This document shows, one piece after another, positions 1 through 8,849 of a stretch of 64,000 nucleotides of DNA (the stretch's first letter is position 1; every line of letters starts with the position of its first letter). Below the pieces are notes generated by a model that saw only the letters and a list, made by a program, of their open reading frames with translations, ran no database searches and was not told where the DNA came from. Source of the DNA: Sphingorhabdus sp. 109 (GTDB taxonomy: Bacteria; Pseudomonadota; Alphaproteobacteria; Sphingomonadales; Sphingomonadaceae). The position numbers were made by a program, and so were the translations under genes. The DNA lies in assembly GCF_902506555.1 (NCBI RefSeq), contig NZ_LR732707.1, positions 3,123,290 to 3,187,289 on the forward strand, read 5' to 3'.

Positions 1-47
1 AAAATCCTATTGCCAATTTCGGCCAGTGCCATTATGTTGTGGCGGCT

Positions 48-701
48 ATGTCCGATGATCCCCGTGCCCATCTCGAACATCTGATCCGCAAGAACGGGCA
101 TGGCTTTGCCGCGATCTCGAAGATGCTCGGCAAGAACGCCGCCTATATCCAGCAATATATCCGCCGCGGAGTCCCTAAAAAACTGGACGAGGAAGACCGC
201 CGCAGACTGGCCGAATTTTATGATGTCGAGGAACGGCTGCTCGGCGCTCCCGCTCAGCGCGAATCGCACCGGTCTGCCCCGGTTACTCCGGATGGGTTGT
301 TGCGTATCAGACAATTGCAGGTGGGTGCATCGGCTGGATCAGGTGCGCTGGCGGATGACGAATATGCGGAATCCATGGGTTTTGGACGCAAATGGCTCCG
401 GCGGCTGGGCGCTGATCCTGCCCATATGTCGTTGATTGCGGTCGACGGTGATTCGATGGTTCCGACTCTCGGCGATGGCGACGACATCATGGTGGATCAC
501 AGCGCTGCGTCTCGGCCCTTGCGCGACGGCATCTATGTGCTGCGCATGGATGACGTGCTGCTGGTCAAACGGATTGCGATGGGGCCGTCGGGAAAGCTTT
601 CGATCCGCAGCGATAATCCGCAATATCCGGATTGGGAGGATGTCAGTGCGGAAAGCGTAAACATCATCGGCCGGGTCGTCTGGACCGGACGGCGGCTGTA
701 A
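48..701 (+). CDS. S24/LexA-like self-cleaving transcriptional repressor
   Basis: An N-terminal helix-turn-helix-like segment (first ~65 residues) is joined to a C-terminal S24 peptidase domain. Visible are an Ala-Gly cleavage site in GASAGSG, the nucleophile Ser in GDSMVPTL and the general-base Lys in LLVKRI, which are the hallmarks of LexA/CI-type repressors that cleave themselves when stressed. A GTG at 39 could add three residues; the ATG at 48 is preferred because MSDDP is a more usual beginning. It is a single gene with no phage genes beside it, so it is probably a chromosomal regulator rather than a prophage repressor. The target is unknown. Confidence 0.85.
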   Translation: MSDDPRAHLEHLIRKNGHGFAAISKMLGKNAAYIQQYIRRGVPKKLDEEDRRRLAEFYDVEERLLGAPAQRESHRSAPVTPDGLLRIRQLQVGASAGSGALADDEYAESMGFGRKWLRRLGADPAHMSLIAVDGDSMVPTLGDGDDIMVDHSAASRPLRDGIYVLRMDDVLLVKRIAMGPSGKLSIRSDNPQYPDWEDVSAESVNIIGRVVWTGRRL

Positions 702-757
702 CGCCTCTCCATTTTGGGGCCTTGCAACTTGCGCGTTGCACAGCCAAATAGTCTTTC

Positions 758-1420
758 ATGACAGATGCACCTTTAAAGGCCGTGGTTATTCCGGTCACGC
801 CGCTCCAGCAGAATTGCACACTCCTCTGGTGCACCAAGACCAACAAGGCCGCTCTGAGCGATCCGGGCGGCGATCTAAATCGCCTGAAAGCGGCAGTCGA
901 AGAGCATGGTGTCGATCTGGAGAAGATCATCATTACCCATGGCCACCTTGATCATTGCGGGCAGGCGGGGATGCTGGCGGAAGAACTGGGGATACCAATC
1001 GAAGGGCCGCACAAGGATGATCTGTTCTGGATTGACCAGCTCGACGGTGATGGCGCCCGCTATGGCATGGAAGCGAGGAGCTTCGTTCCCGATCGTTGGC
1101 TGGAGGACGGCGACCAGGTCACCGTCGGCGATCTGACGCTCGATGTAATCCACTGCCCGGGTCATACGCCGGGTCATGTAATTTTCTATCATCAGCCATC
1201 GCGGCTGGCGGTGGTCGGCGATGTTATATTTCAGGGGTCAATCGGCCGAACCGATTTCCCGCGCGGCAATCATCAGGATCTGATCAACGCCATCACCCAG
1301 AAGCTCTGGCCGCTCGGCGACGATGTGACTTTCATCCCCGGCCACGGCCCGACCAGCCAGTTCGGCTATGAACGCAAGACCAATGCGTTTGTTGCAGACG
1401 ATGTGCTGGCGGCGCGCTAG
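758..1420 (+). CDS. MBL-fold metallo-hydrolase (glyoxalase II-like)
   Basis: Metallo-beta-lactamase fold protein of 220 residues. The metal-binding HxHxDH motif is at residues 61-66 (HGHLDH), with further ligands in CPGHTPGH (His136), GDVIF (Asp155) and PGHGP (His196). This is the complete ligand set of the glyoxalase II/YcbL group, which hydrolyses thioesters such as S-lactoylglutathione. The exact substrate cannot be read from the sequence. Its stop codon overlaps the stop of the convergent gene at 1417 by a few bases. Confidence 0.88.
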   Translation: MTDAPLKAVVIPVTPLQQNCTLLWCTKTNKAALSDPGGDLNRLKAAVEEHGVDLEKIIITHGHLDHCGQAGMLAEELGIPIEGPHKDDLFWIDQLDGDGARYGMEARSFVPDRWLEDGDQVTVGDLTLDVIHCPGHTPGHVIFYHQPSRLAVVGDVIFQGSIGRTDFPRGNHQDLINAITQKLWPLGDDVTFIPGHGPTSQFGYERKTNAFVADDVLAAR

Positions 1421-2235
1421 ACAGTGCCGCTATCCTCGGCTGTAGTTTCGCCGCCAGCGAAGATTGACAGGTCGGTGGCCATGACTTCATCGAGCAGATC
1501 GCGTTTCTGAACGAATCTGTTGGCCATTCGTGTGTCCTTGGCGAGATGGGGCTTCAGATAGGGTAGTACCTCGAGAGGATTTCGCTTCGCCAGAGTCTCC
1601 CAGATAACCATTGCGGTGATCAGCATCCGTTCATTCAGATAGCCCTGCCGCTCATATTGCCAGCCTTCGTTGCTGCCTGCGAAATTCCATGCGCTGGTAG
1701 CCATGAAAATTCCGAAACCCAGATAGACCGAACAGAGATCGGTTGTCAGTTCATGCACTTCCCAGCCACCCGGTGGCGCTGTTTTCGCCGTGCTCATAAG
1801 ATAATGGGACAGCTCATGGGCAAAGGTCGCGATCAGTTTGGCTGGATCGCCGAGCTGGCTGGGGTTATAGCTGATCTGTGCATGATATTGACCGTCGGCC
1901 GCTTTCAGAAGCCGATATTCCCCCGCCGGTGTATGGCTGTCGTGTGTGAGCATTTGGCCTGACTCCAAAGCCATCTCGCGCGTCTGATCGCCTTGCACCA
2001 GCTTTGTCGGCCAGTCGCCCATGCCAGCCAAAAGTTTGACCTGTTCAAAAATCTGCTGGGCTTTCCGGGACGGGTCTGCGCTCGTTCCAGGAAAAAAGGT
2101 TTCGTTAGGCAGGACCAGCCGGTTGGCCGGATGTTTCTCTATCCCGCCAAACTCCGTTATCAGCCATTTGAAACTGGCAAGCTGCCAATCCCACTCGTCT
2201 GTATCAAGCGGCCTTTTCGGTCGGAACAGTCTCAT
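1417..2235 (-). CDS. hypothetical protein with HELSH metal-binding motif
   Basis: 272 residues, no recognised family. A zinc-metalloprotease-like HExxH motif (HELSH, residues 140-144) is followed 16 residues later by HELTTD (161-166), whose Glu/Asp could supply a third ligand as in gluzincins. There is no signal peptide, so it is probably cytoplasmic. It lies 18 bases after the MAPEG gene on the same strand and is probably cotranscribed with it. Protease activity is inference from the motif alone. Confidence 0.7.
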   Translation of the reverse strand: MRLFRPKRPLDTDEWDWQLASFKWLITEFGGIEKHPANRLVLPNETFFPGTSADPSRKAQQIFEQVKLLAGMGDWPTKLVQGDQTREMALESGQMLTHDSHTPAGEYRLLKAADGQYHAQISYNPSQLGDPAKLIATFAHELSHYLMSTAKTAPPGGWEVHELTTDLCSVYLGFGIFMATSAWNFAGSNEGWQYERQGYLNERMLITAMVIWETLAKRNPLEVLPYLKPHLAKDTRMANRFVQKRDLLDEVMATDLSIFAGGETTAEDSGTV

Positions 2236-2253
2236 TGGCCGGCAACCAGTTCC

Positions 2254-2649
2254 TTAAATCGACAGATAGGGGATGCTGATCGCATATATACCAAGCCCGA
2301 GCAGGACCAGCATGGTTACAACCGTGCCGATCATCCGGCCCTTGCCAAATTTCCCATCGTCCATGCCGACGCCATGGGCGACGCGACCGAGCAGATAAAG
2401 GCCGCTTACGACCCAGAGCCATGTCGGGGATGTGGCGCTGGCTAACTCGATAGCCGCGACCAGCAACAGGACAAACGGCGCGCTTTCGATATAGTTGCTG
2501 TGCGCGCGCATGCGGCGCAGGACTTTTTCGTTGCCGCCGTCACCGACGCTGACTTTTTCGCTACCCCTGACCTGGCCGACTCGGACCATGAGCCAGATAT
2601 TGATCAGCGCTGCTGCGCCGGCCACGGTCAATGTTATCGGTAAAATCAT
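2254..2649 (-). CDS. MAPEG family membrane protein
   Basis: 131 residues with about four hydrophobic segments, and the family core R-A-H-x-N-x-x-E-x-x-P (RMRAHSNYIESAPF). This matches membrane-associated proteins in eicosanoid and glutathione metabolism; the bacterial activity is usually unknown. The open frame extends to 2706, but the ATG at 2649 follows a GGGGGACA ribosome binding site and gives the normal family length. It is the first gene of a probable two-gene operon with the HELSH protein. Confidence 0.88.
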   Translation of the reverse strand: MILPITLTVAGAAALINIWLMVRVGQVRGSEKVSVGDGGNEKVLRRMRAHSNYIESAPFVLLLVAAIELASATSPTWLWVVSGLYLLGRVAHGVGMDDGKFGKGRMIGTVVTMLVLLGLGIYAISIPYLSI

Positions 2650-2861
2650 CTTGTCCCCCAAATATATGAAAATTATAGGGCTGCTATAGAAGCACAATGC
2701 TTGCAACGCACAGGAAAATCATTATACGCGCCATTTCGCGTGCAATCTGTTGAACCAAGACCAAGCGATTCTCTGCAATATCAGAGACAGTTTGTCAGGC
2801 TTGGCCGATCAGCAAATTGAGCATGCTATGGATTTTTAAATTTTAAAGAACAGGCTTAGCA

Positions 2862-3041
2862 ATGGCTGTACCTAAAAGAAAAACGACGCCCTCCAAACGC
2901 GGTATGCGCCGGTCACATGATGCTTTGAAAGTCGAAGCCTATCAGGAATGCCCGAACTGCGGTGAATTGAAGCGTCCGCACCATATGTGCGGAAGCTGCG
3001 GTCATTATAATGGCCGGGAAGTCTTGGCCGTCGATCTTTAA
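2862..3041 (+). CDS. rpmF: 50S ribosomal protein L32
   Basis: A 59-residue ORF starting [20 protein letters not shown], the invariant L32 beginning. Two CxxC pairs (Cys30/33 and Cys43/46) make it the zinc-binding form. L32 is a component of the large ribosomal subunit. It sits 46 bases upstream of plsX, the widespread rpmF-plsX-fabH arrangement linking ribosome and fatty-acid synthesis genes. Confidence 0.97.
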   Translation: MAVPKRKTTPSKRGMRRSHDALKVEAYQECPNCGELKRPHHMCGSCGHYNGREVLAVDL

Positions 3042-3087
3042 TCGGCTAGTCTCTCGGCTTCTGACGCGCAATCAAGGGGAATAGCTG

Positions 3088-4137
3088 GTGGGAATGAGGC
3101 CGCGAATCGCGATTGATGCGATGGGCGGAGATGAAGGCCCGCGTGTCATGGTTGCAGGCGCCGCGCTTGCGCGTCACCGTCATGCTGGCTTTCAGTTTCT
3201 TTTCGTTGGTGATGAAACGCAGATTCGCGAAGCGCTGAAGGATCATCCCAATCTGAGCGCGGACTCGGAAATCCTGCACGCGCCGGATATCGTGTCCGGT
3301 GACGACAAACCGGCGCAGGCGCTGCGCGGGTCCAAGACCACATCCATGGGCATGGCGGTCAATGCTGTCAAAAGCGGCGAAGTCAGTGCCGCTGTCAGCG
3401 CCGGCAATACCGGTGCCCTGATGGCTATCGCCAAGCTGGCGTTGCGCACCATGCCGGGTATCGACCGGCCGGCATTGTCGGCGCTGTTGCCGACGATGAA
3501 GGACACGGACGTGGTAATGCTCGATCTGGGCGCCAACACGGAATGCAATAGCCGGAACCTCGTTCAGTTTGCCGTTATGGGCGCCGCATATAGCCGTATC
3601 ATGCACGGTTTTGACCGGCCCAAGGTGAAATTGCTGAATATCGGCACCGAAGAGGCCAAGGGCACTGGCACGATCCAGGAAGCCGCCGCGACGCTGAAAG
3701 GCGCCGGTAGCCTGCATATGGATTTTCTGGGTTTCACCGAGGCGGACAAGATTTCCACCGGTGAAGTCGACGTTATTGTCACCGACGGCTTTTCCGGCAA
3801 TGTCGCGCTCAAGGCCCTCGAGGGCACAGCGCGCTTTGTCACCGATCTGCTGAAACAGAGTTTTCTGAGCAGCCTGCGATCGAAAATCGGCTTTCTGATA
3901 TCCCGTCCGGCAACCGAAATGTTGCGAGGGCATCTTGATCCCAATAATCACAACGGTGCTGTGTTTCTTGGCCTGAATGGCGTGGTGGTAAAAAGCCACG
4001 GCAGCGCGGATGCCAAAGGGGTTGCCAATGCGGTCGAAGTGGCTGCCCGTCTGGTCGAGGACAGTATTCTCGAGCGGATTAGTGAGGATCTGACCAAGAT
4101 CAGCGAAGCAGCGCCGATAGCAGAGGTAGCAAAATGA
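3088..4137 (+). CDS. plsX: phosphate acyltransferase PlsX
   Basis: Converts acyl-ACP to acyl-phosphate, the first step of the PlsX/PlsY route to phosphatidic acid. The N-terminus [16 protein letters not shown] and the [10 protein letters not shown] segment are diagnostic, and 349 residues is the family length. The start is the GTG at 3088 after an AGGGG-like site, or the ATG two codons later. Its last four bases overlap the fabH start (ATGA), indicating translational coupling. Confidence 0.96.
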   Translation: MGMRPRIAIDAMGGDEGPRVMVAGAALARHRHAGFQFLFVGDETQIREALKDHPNLSADSEILHAPDIVSGDDKPAQALRGSKTTSMGMAVNAVKSGEVSAAVSAGNTGALMAIAKLALRTMPGIDRPALSALLPTMKDTDVVMLDLGANTECNSRNLVQFAVMGAAYSRIMHGFDRPKVKLLNIGTEEAKGTGTIQEAAATLKGAGSLHMDFLGFTEADKISTGEVDVIVTDGFSGNVALKALEGTARFVTDLLKQSFLSSLRSKIGFLISRPATEMLRGHLDPNNHNGAVFLGLNGVVVKSHGSADAKGVANAVEVAARLVEDSILERISEDLTKISEAAPIAEVAK

Positions 4138-5102
4138 ACGATGCCGCTAGACGGTCTGTTATCAAGGGAACCGGGTCGGCTCTGCCGCGCACGCGTGTTT
4201 CCAATGCCGATCTGGCCAAGCGCGTCGACACTACGGACGAGTGGATTGTCGAGCGGACAGGCATAAAATTCCGGCATATTGCCGAAGATGACGAGACGAC
4301 CTCTACGCTCGCGATAGAGGCTGCGGACAAGGCGATGAAGGCGGCTGGCTTTGGCGCTGCGGACATCGATCTGATCATCGTTGCCACCGCCACTCCCGAC
4401 CAGACATTTCCGGCAACCGCCACGATCGTTCAGGATGCACTGGGATGCAACGGCTGCGTTGCCTTTGATGTCGCAGCGGTCTGCTCCGGTTTCCTTTATG
4501 CGCTGTCTGTTGCGGACAGCATGATTCGGGCCGGCAGCGCGCAGAATGCGCTGGTTATCGGCGCAGAAACCTTCAGCCGGATCCTCGACTGGAAAGACCG
4601 CGGGACCTGTGTCCTGTTTGGCGATGGCGCCGGGGCGATTGTGTTGGCAGCGGAGCAGGGTGAAAAAGGCGTTCTTGCCACCCGTTTGCACGCCGATGGC
4701 GCACACAACAAGCTTCTTTACGTTGATGGCGGCGCCGGTACCACCGGGACTGTCGGCAAGCTGCGCATGAAAGGCCCCGAAGTGTTTCGCCACGCGGTGG
4801 TCAACCTGTCCTCCGTCCTGAAAGAGGTGCTGGAAGAATCCGGTGAATCGGTCGACAATGTCGACTGGGTTGTGCCGCATCAGGCCAATGCCCGGATTTT
4901 GGATGCAACGGCCCGGAAGCTCAGCCTCCCGCCGGAAAAGGTGATCAAGACGGTCGATCTGCATGCCAATACTTCGGCGGCATCGGTGCCGCTGGCCCTG
5001 GATACCGCTGTACGCGATGGTCGAATCAAGGCCGGAGATCTGCTGGTTCTGGAAGCAATGGGTGGTGGATTTACCTGGGGAGCGTCGGTCATTCGCTACT
5101 GA
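4134..5102 (+). CDS. fabH: 3-oxoacyl-[ACP] synthase III (KAS III)
   Basis: Condenses acetyl-CoA with malonyl-ACP to begin fatty-acid synthesis. The catalytic triad is intact: Cys117 in AAVCSGF, His249 in VPHQAN and Asn279 in HANTSAA. Length 322 is standard. It is coupled to plsX by a 4-base overlap. Many alphaproteobacteria have ihfA and a MerR gene next; here an unrelated AraC-type gene follows after 111 bases, so the conserved string ends at fabH. Confidence 0.97.
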   Translation: MNDAARRSVIKGTGSALPRTRVSNADLAKRVDTTDEWIVERTGIKFRHIAEDDETTSTLAIEAADKAMKAAGFGAADIDLIIVATATPDQTFPATATIVQDALGCNGCVAFDVAAVCSGFLYALSVADSMIRAGSAQNALVIGAETFSRILDWKDRGTCVLFGDGAGAIVLAAEQGEKGVLATRLHADGAHNKLLYVDGGAGTTGTVGKLRMKGPEVFRHAVVNLSSVLKEVLEESGESVDNVDWVVPHQANARILDATARKLSLPPEKVIKTVDLHANTSAASVPLALDTAVRDGRIKAGDLLVLEAMGGGFTWGASVIRY

Positions 5103-5213
5103 ATGGGCTGCCGCGGGGCATGAATTAACCATAATCGACATATTCGTCGCCGATTTTGCATCCTTGTCGAAAGCCAGTTGAGTAAAATGCATTTCGGCTT
5201 CTAGCTTGGAGCC

Positions 5214-6254
5214 ATGGAATATACGGCATCCACAGGTCTGAAGATTGCGGCTCCGTTTCTGTACCGTGCCTATCTCAGCTGCCATGCCCTTCAGGCCCGA
5301 AAGCCACAGCTTTTGAAGGCGCTGGACTGTTCCGAAGCGGCATTGCGTGATCCCGGCTATCAACTGGATGACATTGCGATTGCCCGCCTTTGCGCGGCGG
5401 CGCGCGATGAACTCAACTGTACCGATATTCACGCCGAGATTGGCGGCAAGATGGTGCCGCAGGGCTTTTCCGATCGCGGGTTTACTGCCTTTTTCCAGCC
5501 CAGTTTTGGTGAAGCGCTGCTTGACCTTGTCGCTGAACAGCGACTGGGGGGCGAGGAGCCGGTGGCAAAAATTCTGTCGCTTTCCTCCGGTGACCGGCTG
5601 GTCTGGAACCCGGGTGAGGCGACCGCACCGGATCTTGTCCACATCCTATTTTCTCTGGTCCATCAATGCGGGGAATTGCTGGCCGCAGGGCGCTTCAAGA
5701 CCGTGAAAGCGGCGCATTTTGCCCACCGCCGGCCTGATGGCTTCCGAGGCTTCCCGAGCGCAGATTCCGGACGGGATCCGATACCTTGCCATTTCAACCG
5801 GCCATCCACCTATCTGGAATATCATCATATGGCGATGACCATGCCGATCCAGCGTCATAATCCGGCGATTATTACGGCGGTCCGGAAGCAGGAGACGTCG
5901 TTCGCCCGGGCCAGATTCGAACGACAAAATATCGCGAAGCTGACCTACGAATATTTGTTATATCTGCTCGACAAATCCGGCCTCAGCCTTGATGCGGCAG
6001 CCCGGACCTTCGGCATGGCCGAACGCACGTTGCGCCGCAAACTAGTGTCCGAGGGCATTTCCTATCGCCAGTTGCTGGAGCAGGTGCGGCGGGACACTTG
6101 CCATCTCTATTTTCTCGAAGGCACGCGGAATCTTTCCGAAATATCTGCCAAGTTGGGATATAGCGAACTGAGCGCTTTCACCCGCGCCTATACCAGCTGG
6201 TACGGGCATCCGCCGAGCCAGGATACCGGCAACGCGATTGCTCTGGCTGCCTGA
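5214..6254 (+). CDS. AraC family transcriptional regulator
   Basis: 346 residues. The last ~100 form the double helix-turn-helix of AraC/XylS proteins (DAAARTFGMAERTLRRKL, then EISAKLGYSELSAFTRAY, ending before a typical WYGHPPSQ). The first ~190 residues resemble the Arabinose_bd-type sensor domain of the OruR/ArgR-like subgroup. The ligand and targets are unknown. It is monocistronic, with a 111-base upstream gap in which no clear promoter was seen. Confidence 0.88.
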   Translation: MEYTASTGLKIAAPFLYRAYLSCHALQARKPQLLKALDCSEAALRDPGYQLDDIAIARLCAAARDELNCTDIHAEIGGKMVPQGFSDRGFTAFFQPSFGEALLDLVAEQRLGGEEPVAKILSLSSGDRLVWNPGEATAPDLVHILFSLVHQCGELLAAGRFKTVKAAHFAHRRPDGFRGFPSADSGRDPIPCHFNRPSTYLEYHHMAMTMPIQRHNPAIITAVRKQETSFARARFERQNIAKLTYEYLLYLLDKSGLSLDAAARTFGMAERTLRRKLVSEGISYRQLLEQVRRDTCHLYFLEGTRNLSEISAKLGYSELSAFTRAYTSWYGHPPSQDTGNAIALAA

Positions 6255-6267
6255 ATTGTGTGGAAAA

Positions 6268-6342
6268 TGGTGGGCGTAGAGAGAGTTGAACTCCCGACCC
6301 CTTCGATGTCAACGAAGTGCTCTACCACTGAGCTATACGCCC
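6268..6342 (-). tRNA. tRNA-Val (GAC)
   Basis: Read on the minus strand it folds as a full cloverleaf. The acceptor GGGCGTA pairs with TACGCCC, the D-arm is AGCTCAGTGGTAGAGC, the anticodon stem CTTCG/CGAAG holds the loop TTGACAT (anticodon GAC), and the T-arm contains GTTCAACTC. Discriminator A and an encoded CCA are present. Confidence 0.97.
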
Positions 6343-6385
6343 ACACTGGAGGCCCTCTAGCCAGCCGTTCCGGCTGGCGCAAGGC

Positions 6386-6763
6386 TTAATTCAGGTCGCT
6401 GATACTGTCTGGCTCAAACAGCCGGTCGACCTCCATGACCAGATCGCGCAAATGGAAGGGTTTGGACAGGATTTTGGCCTTCGGAACAGACTCCCCGGCG
6501 CGCAATGTCACGCCGGAAAAACCGGTGATAAACATGACCTGGGTCTTCGGGCATACAGACGCGCAATGCTGGGCGAGTTCGATTCCGTCCATTTCCGGCA
6601 TCACGATATCGGTCAATAGCAGATCAAATTCCTGTTCGGCGAGCAGTGGCACCGCAGCTGTCCCGCGGTCTACGGCGATAACTTCATAGTTGGCTTTCTC
6701 CAGTGCCCGTGTAAGATGCTCACGCATCGCCCGTTCATCTTCCGCGAGGAGAATCCTAATCAT
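6386..6763 (-). CDS. cpdR: single-domain response regulator CpdR
   Basis: A receiver domain alone, 125 residues. Phosphoacceptor Asp52 is in LLLTDIVMPEMDGIELA, Lys101 in ILSKPFHLRDLV, and the acidic pair in LAEDE. The C-terminal SKPFHLRDLV and MFITGF strings are typical of CpdR. In Caulobacter, CpdR delivers cell-cycle substrates to the ClpXP protease when unphosphorylated and is controlled by the CckA-ChpT relay, the same relay that acts on CtrA and on GTA production in Rhodobacter. Assignment is from motifs, not a search. Confidence 0.92.
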   Translation of the reverse strand: MIRILLAEDERAMREHLTRALEKANYEVIAVDRGTAAVPLLAEQEFDLLLTDIVMPEMDGIELAQHCASVCPKTQVMFITGFSGVTLRAGESVPKAKILSKPFHLRDLVMEVDRLFEPDSISDLN

Positions 6764-6886
6764 TTTGTCGCGCCTTCCCGAATATGCTTGATTTCAAGCC
6801 TGCCTATATGCCGAGGCCGGTATATAAGTGCAAATCGGTTAATTTTTTTCCGAAAAAGGCGACTATTTTGGCGAGGGAACCCGATT

Positions 6887-7789
6887 ATGGAAGGCAGCAA
6901 TATGACTAATCCGGTTCCAGGGCGAATCCCGGCGTCGCTGCCGACCTATTCCCTGTCCAATGTCGACGGGTTCCGCTTTCCGTTGCTGGTCAGCGTCCCC
7001 CATTCCGGCCGCGAATATCCGCCAGAGCTGCTCGATAACCTGAATGTGCCTGCTTCCCATCTTTTGCGGCTGGAAGACCGCTATTCGGATCGGCTAGCGG
7101 CCTCGGCTATTGCCAGCGGCTTCCCTGCGATCATTGCCCGCAAGCCGCGGGCCTGGATAGATCTCAATCGCAGCCGAAGCGAGATTGATCCGGCGATGGT
7201 GATTGGTATGGATCCGTCGCAGACCGGCCAGATGAGCAGAAAGGTGAGGGGCGGTCTGGGCTTGCTGCCGCGGAGACTGCACGGGGCAGGCAATTTGTGG
7301 CGGAACAAATGGTCACTGCAGCATGTCATTGACCGCATCGAGCAGGATCACGAACCCTATCACGCGCAGGTTGCGCATCTGCTGGACAGGATCCACTCCG
7401 TCTTCGGATGCGCGCTGCTGCTTGACCTGCACAGCATGCCGTCAACCGTCGACGAGAATCACAACAAGATCGGTTTTGTGCTGGGCGACCGTTTCGGGCG
7501 AAGCTGTGAATCGCGCTATGTCGAACTGGCCGCCGGTCATTTCCGCAGACACGGTCATCTGGTCCAGACGAATCACCCCTATTCGGGCAGCTATATTCTG
7601 GAGCGGCATGGTAATCCGTCACGCAATATCCATGCTTTCCAGCTGGAAGTGGACCGTTCGTTATATCTCGACCGGAATATGCGGGAACCGATAGCTGCCG
7701 CCAGCTCTGTTGCGGAATTGATCCGTCATTGCTGCATGATGCTGGCCGAGCAACTGTCAGGCCAGGATCAGCTGGAAGCGGCCGAATGA
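6887..7789 (+). CDS. N-formylglutamate amidohydrolase family protein
   Basis: A zinc amidohydrolase of the HutG/N-formylglutamate deformylase type. Conserved blocks are SVPHSGREYPPELL near the N-terminus, RLEDRYSDRLA, WIDLNRSRSEIDP and LLDLHSMPS. No other histidine-degradation genes are nearby, so the substrate may differ. The reading frame is open back to 6716, but the ATG at 6887 follows GCGAGGGA and the conserved region starts soon after; the ATG at 6902 is the alternative. It is transcribed divergently from cpdR. Confidence 0.88.
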   Translation: MEGSNMTNPVPGRIPASLPTYSLSNVDGFRFPLLVSVPHSGREYPPELLDNLNVPASHLLRLEDRYSDRLAASAIASGFPAIIARKPRAWIDLNRSRSEIDPAMVIGMDPSQTGQMSRKVRGGLGLLPRRLHGAGNLWRNKWSLQHVIDRIEQDHEPYHAQVAHLLDRIHSVFGCALLLDLHSMPSTVDENHNKIGFVLGDRFGRSCESRYVELAAGHFRRHGHLVQTNHPYSGSYILERHGNPSRNIHAFQLEVDRSLYLDRNMREPIAAASSVAELIRHCCMMLAEQLSGQDQLEAAE

Positions 7790-7801
7790 AGCCTTTTCAA
7801 T

Positions 7802-7833
7802 AAAAAAACCACCTCGTCGGTTCGACGAGGTGG
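7802..7833 (-). terminator. intrinsic terminator of the candidate sRNA
   Basis: A perfect 10-bp stem (CCACCTCGTC/GACGAGGTGG, 7809-7833) with a 5-nt loop is followed on the minus strand by seven T residues (7802-7808). Confidence 0.88.
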
Positions 7834-7925
7834 CCAAGGTTCAGGGAGGTGGCATTCCAGAGGAATGCCGGTAATGATTCGATCGGGGGATGCGAACCAT
7901 TACAACGCCCATGTGGGCCTAGTTG
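7802..7925 (-). ncRNA. candidate trans-acting small RNA (suhB/mmgR-like)
   Basis: On the minus strand this gap is strongly structured. It has a hairpin at 7871-7903 (GTAATG...CATTAC), a hairpin at 7851-7869 (GGCATTCC/GGAATGCC), the single-stranded motif CCTCCCTGAACCTTGG, and an intrinsic terminator at 7809-7833. CCTCCC is an anti-Shine-Dalgarno sequence. CCTCCCTGAA-CTTGGCC followed directly by the terminator recalls the alphaproteobacterial suhB/mmgR family as I remember it. The 5' end is not defined; about 7918-7925 is a guess. Confidence 0.55.
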
Positions 7926-7969
7926 CTCTAGGTTGCAAGACCCGGAAGTAGAAAATTTTCGAAGACCAT

Positions 7970-8002
7970 GGCCTGCTTCGGCCAAATCGGACGAAGCAGG
8001 CC
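7970..8002 (-). terminator. hairpin downstream of the sapC gene
   Basis: A perfect 11-bp stem (GGCCTGCTTCG/CGAAGCAGGCC) with an 11-nt loop starts 11 bases after the sapC stop. No T-run follows immediately, so it may end, stabilise or process the sapC mRNA, or isolate it from the downstream small RNA. Confidence 0.5.
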
Positions 8003-8013
8003 GCTTTGTGCGG

Positions 8014-8799
8014 TTAAACCGGAACGGAGGGAGCTTCGGTCACTTGCGGCATCTTGCCGGCAGCAACCTGTTTCGCAAATACATCACGCATCACCTGCAG
8101 CGAAAAGAGATGGGCGTAGATCAGCGGCAACATCCCGTTCTGGTTCATCTTGCGGAGCTCGTCGCCGCGCAGTTCGCGCAATTTTTCCTCGTTGACCATC
8201 TTGAATCCGCGATAGACAAATGGCTTTTCAACGCCGGTTTGCTGAATGGAAACCTCTCCGTCCATCAACAATCCCATCTTGTCCAGCTCCTGCACGAACT
8301 GGCCGGTTCGCTGGCCAGCCTGTTCAAACTGTTCGCAGAAATTCAGGATGTTCTTGGTGGTTTCGCTGGGCTGGCTATTTTCGAAAAGCGCGTCACCTTC
8401 CTTATAGTCACCAATTGCGTCGGTGGTTGGGTCGAAGCATAGCGACAGTTCTTCGGCTTCCGGGCGCAATTTTGCGAGCATGAACGGGTACCGGCGGACA
8501 TAAGCCGGGACGTAGGCGGGTTCGCTGAACTGGCCTTCATCATTCATGAACGTGTTCACACCTTCGTTCAAACCCATGAGAATCAGCGGTACGCTATTAT
8601 CACCGACCGAAAAGACAATCGGATAGTTGCGCGCTGCATTGATGAATTCATCGGTGGTGATCGGAATGGCGTGCTGCGACTGCATGAAGGATGCGTTGTC
8701 GAGCCCCTTGACTTTCCATGTGCCATGTTCATTGGAATTCAGCGGAACCAGATCTTTGTAGAACATCGGTAGGGCTTGTGCTTGTGGCGTGCTCGCCAT
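8014..8799 (-). CDS. SapC family protein
   Basis: 261 residues matching the SapC family over its whole length: MFYKDLVPLNSNEHG near the start, then an AIPITTDEFINAARNYPIVF-type block and a C-terminal region ending in proline/valine. SapC was first described with the paracrystalline surface layer of Campylobacter; its biochemical role in alphaproteobacteria is unclear. It is single-gene, with a hairpin after the stop. Confidence 0.85.
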   Translation of the reverse strand: MASTPQAQALPMFYKDLVPLNSNEHGTWKVKGLDNASFMQSQHAIPITTDEFINAARNYPIVFSVGDNSVPLILMGLNEGVNTFMNDEGQFSEPAYVPAYVRRYPFMLAKLRPEAEELSLCFDPTTDAIGDYKEGDALFENSQPSETTKNILNFCEQFEQAGQRTGQFVQELDKMGLLMDGEVSIQQTGVEKPFVYRGFKMVNEEKLRELRGDELRKMNQNGMLPLIYAHLFSLQVMRDVFAKQVAAGKMPQVTEAPSVPV

Positions 8800-8849
8800 A
8801 GTTATATTCTCCGAAAATTACTGTTGAAACCGAATAGTTGTCTTGCGCT

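Noticed and set aside
3948-5642. A 564-codon open frame on the minus strand
   Set aside because: It lies antisense to plsX, fabH and the AraC gene, all with intact family motifs, and its own translation shows no recognisable domain.
7802-8002. 6S RNA or signal recognition particle RNA in the sapC gap
   Set aside because: The typical GGAAG...GCAGCCA region of SRP RNA is absent, and the long 6S-type bulged duplex is not formed; a short regulatory RNA fits better.
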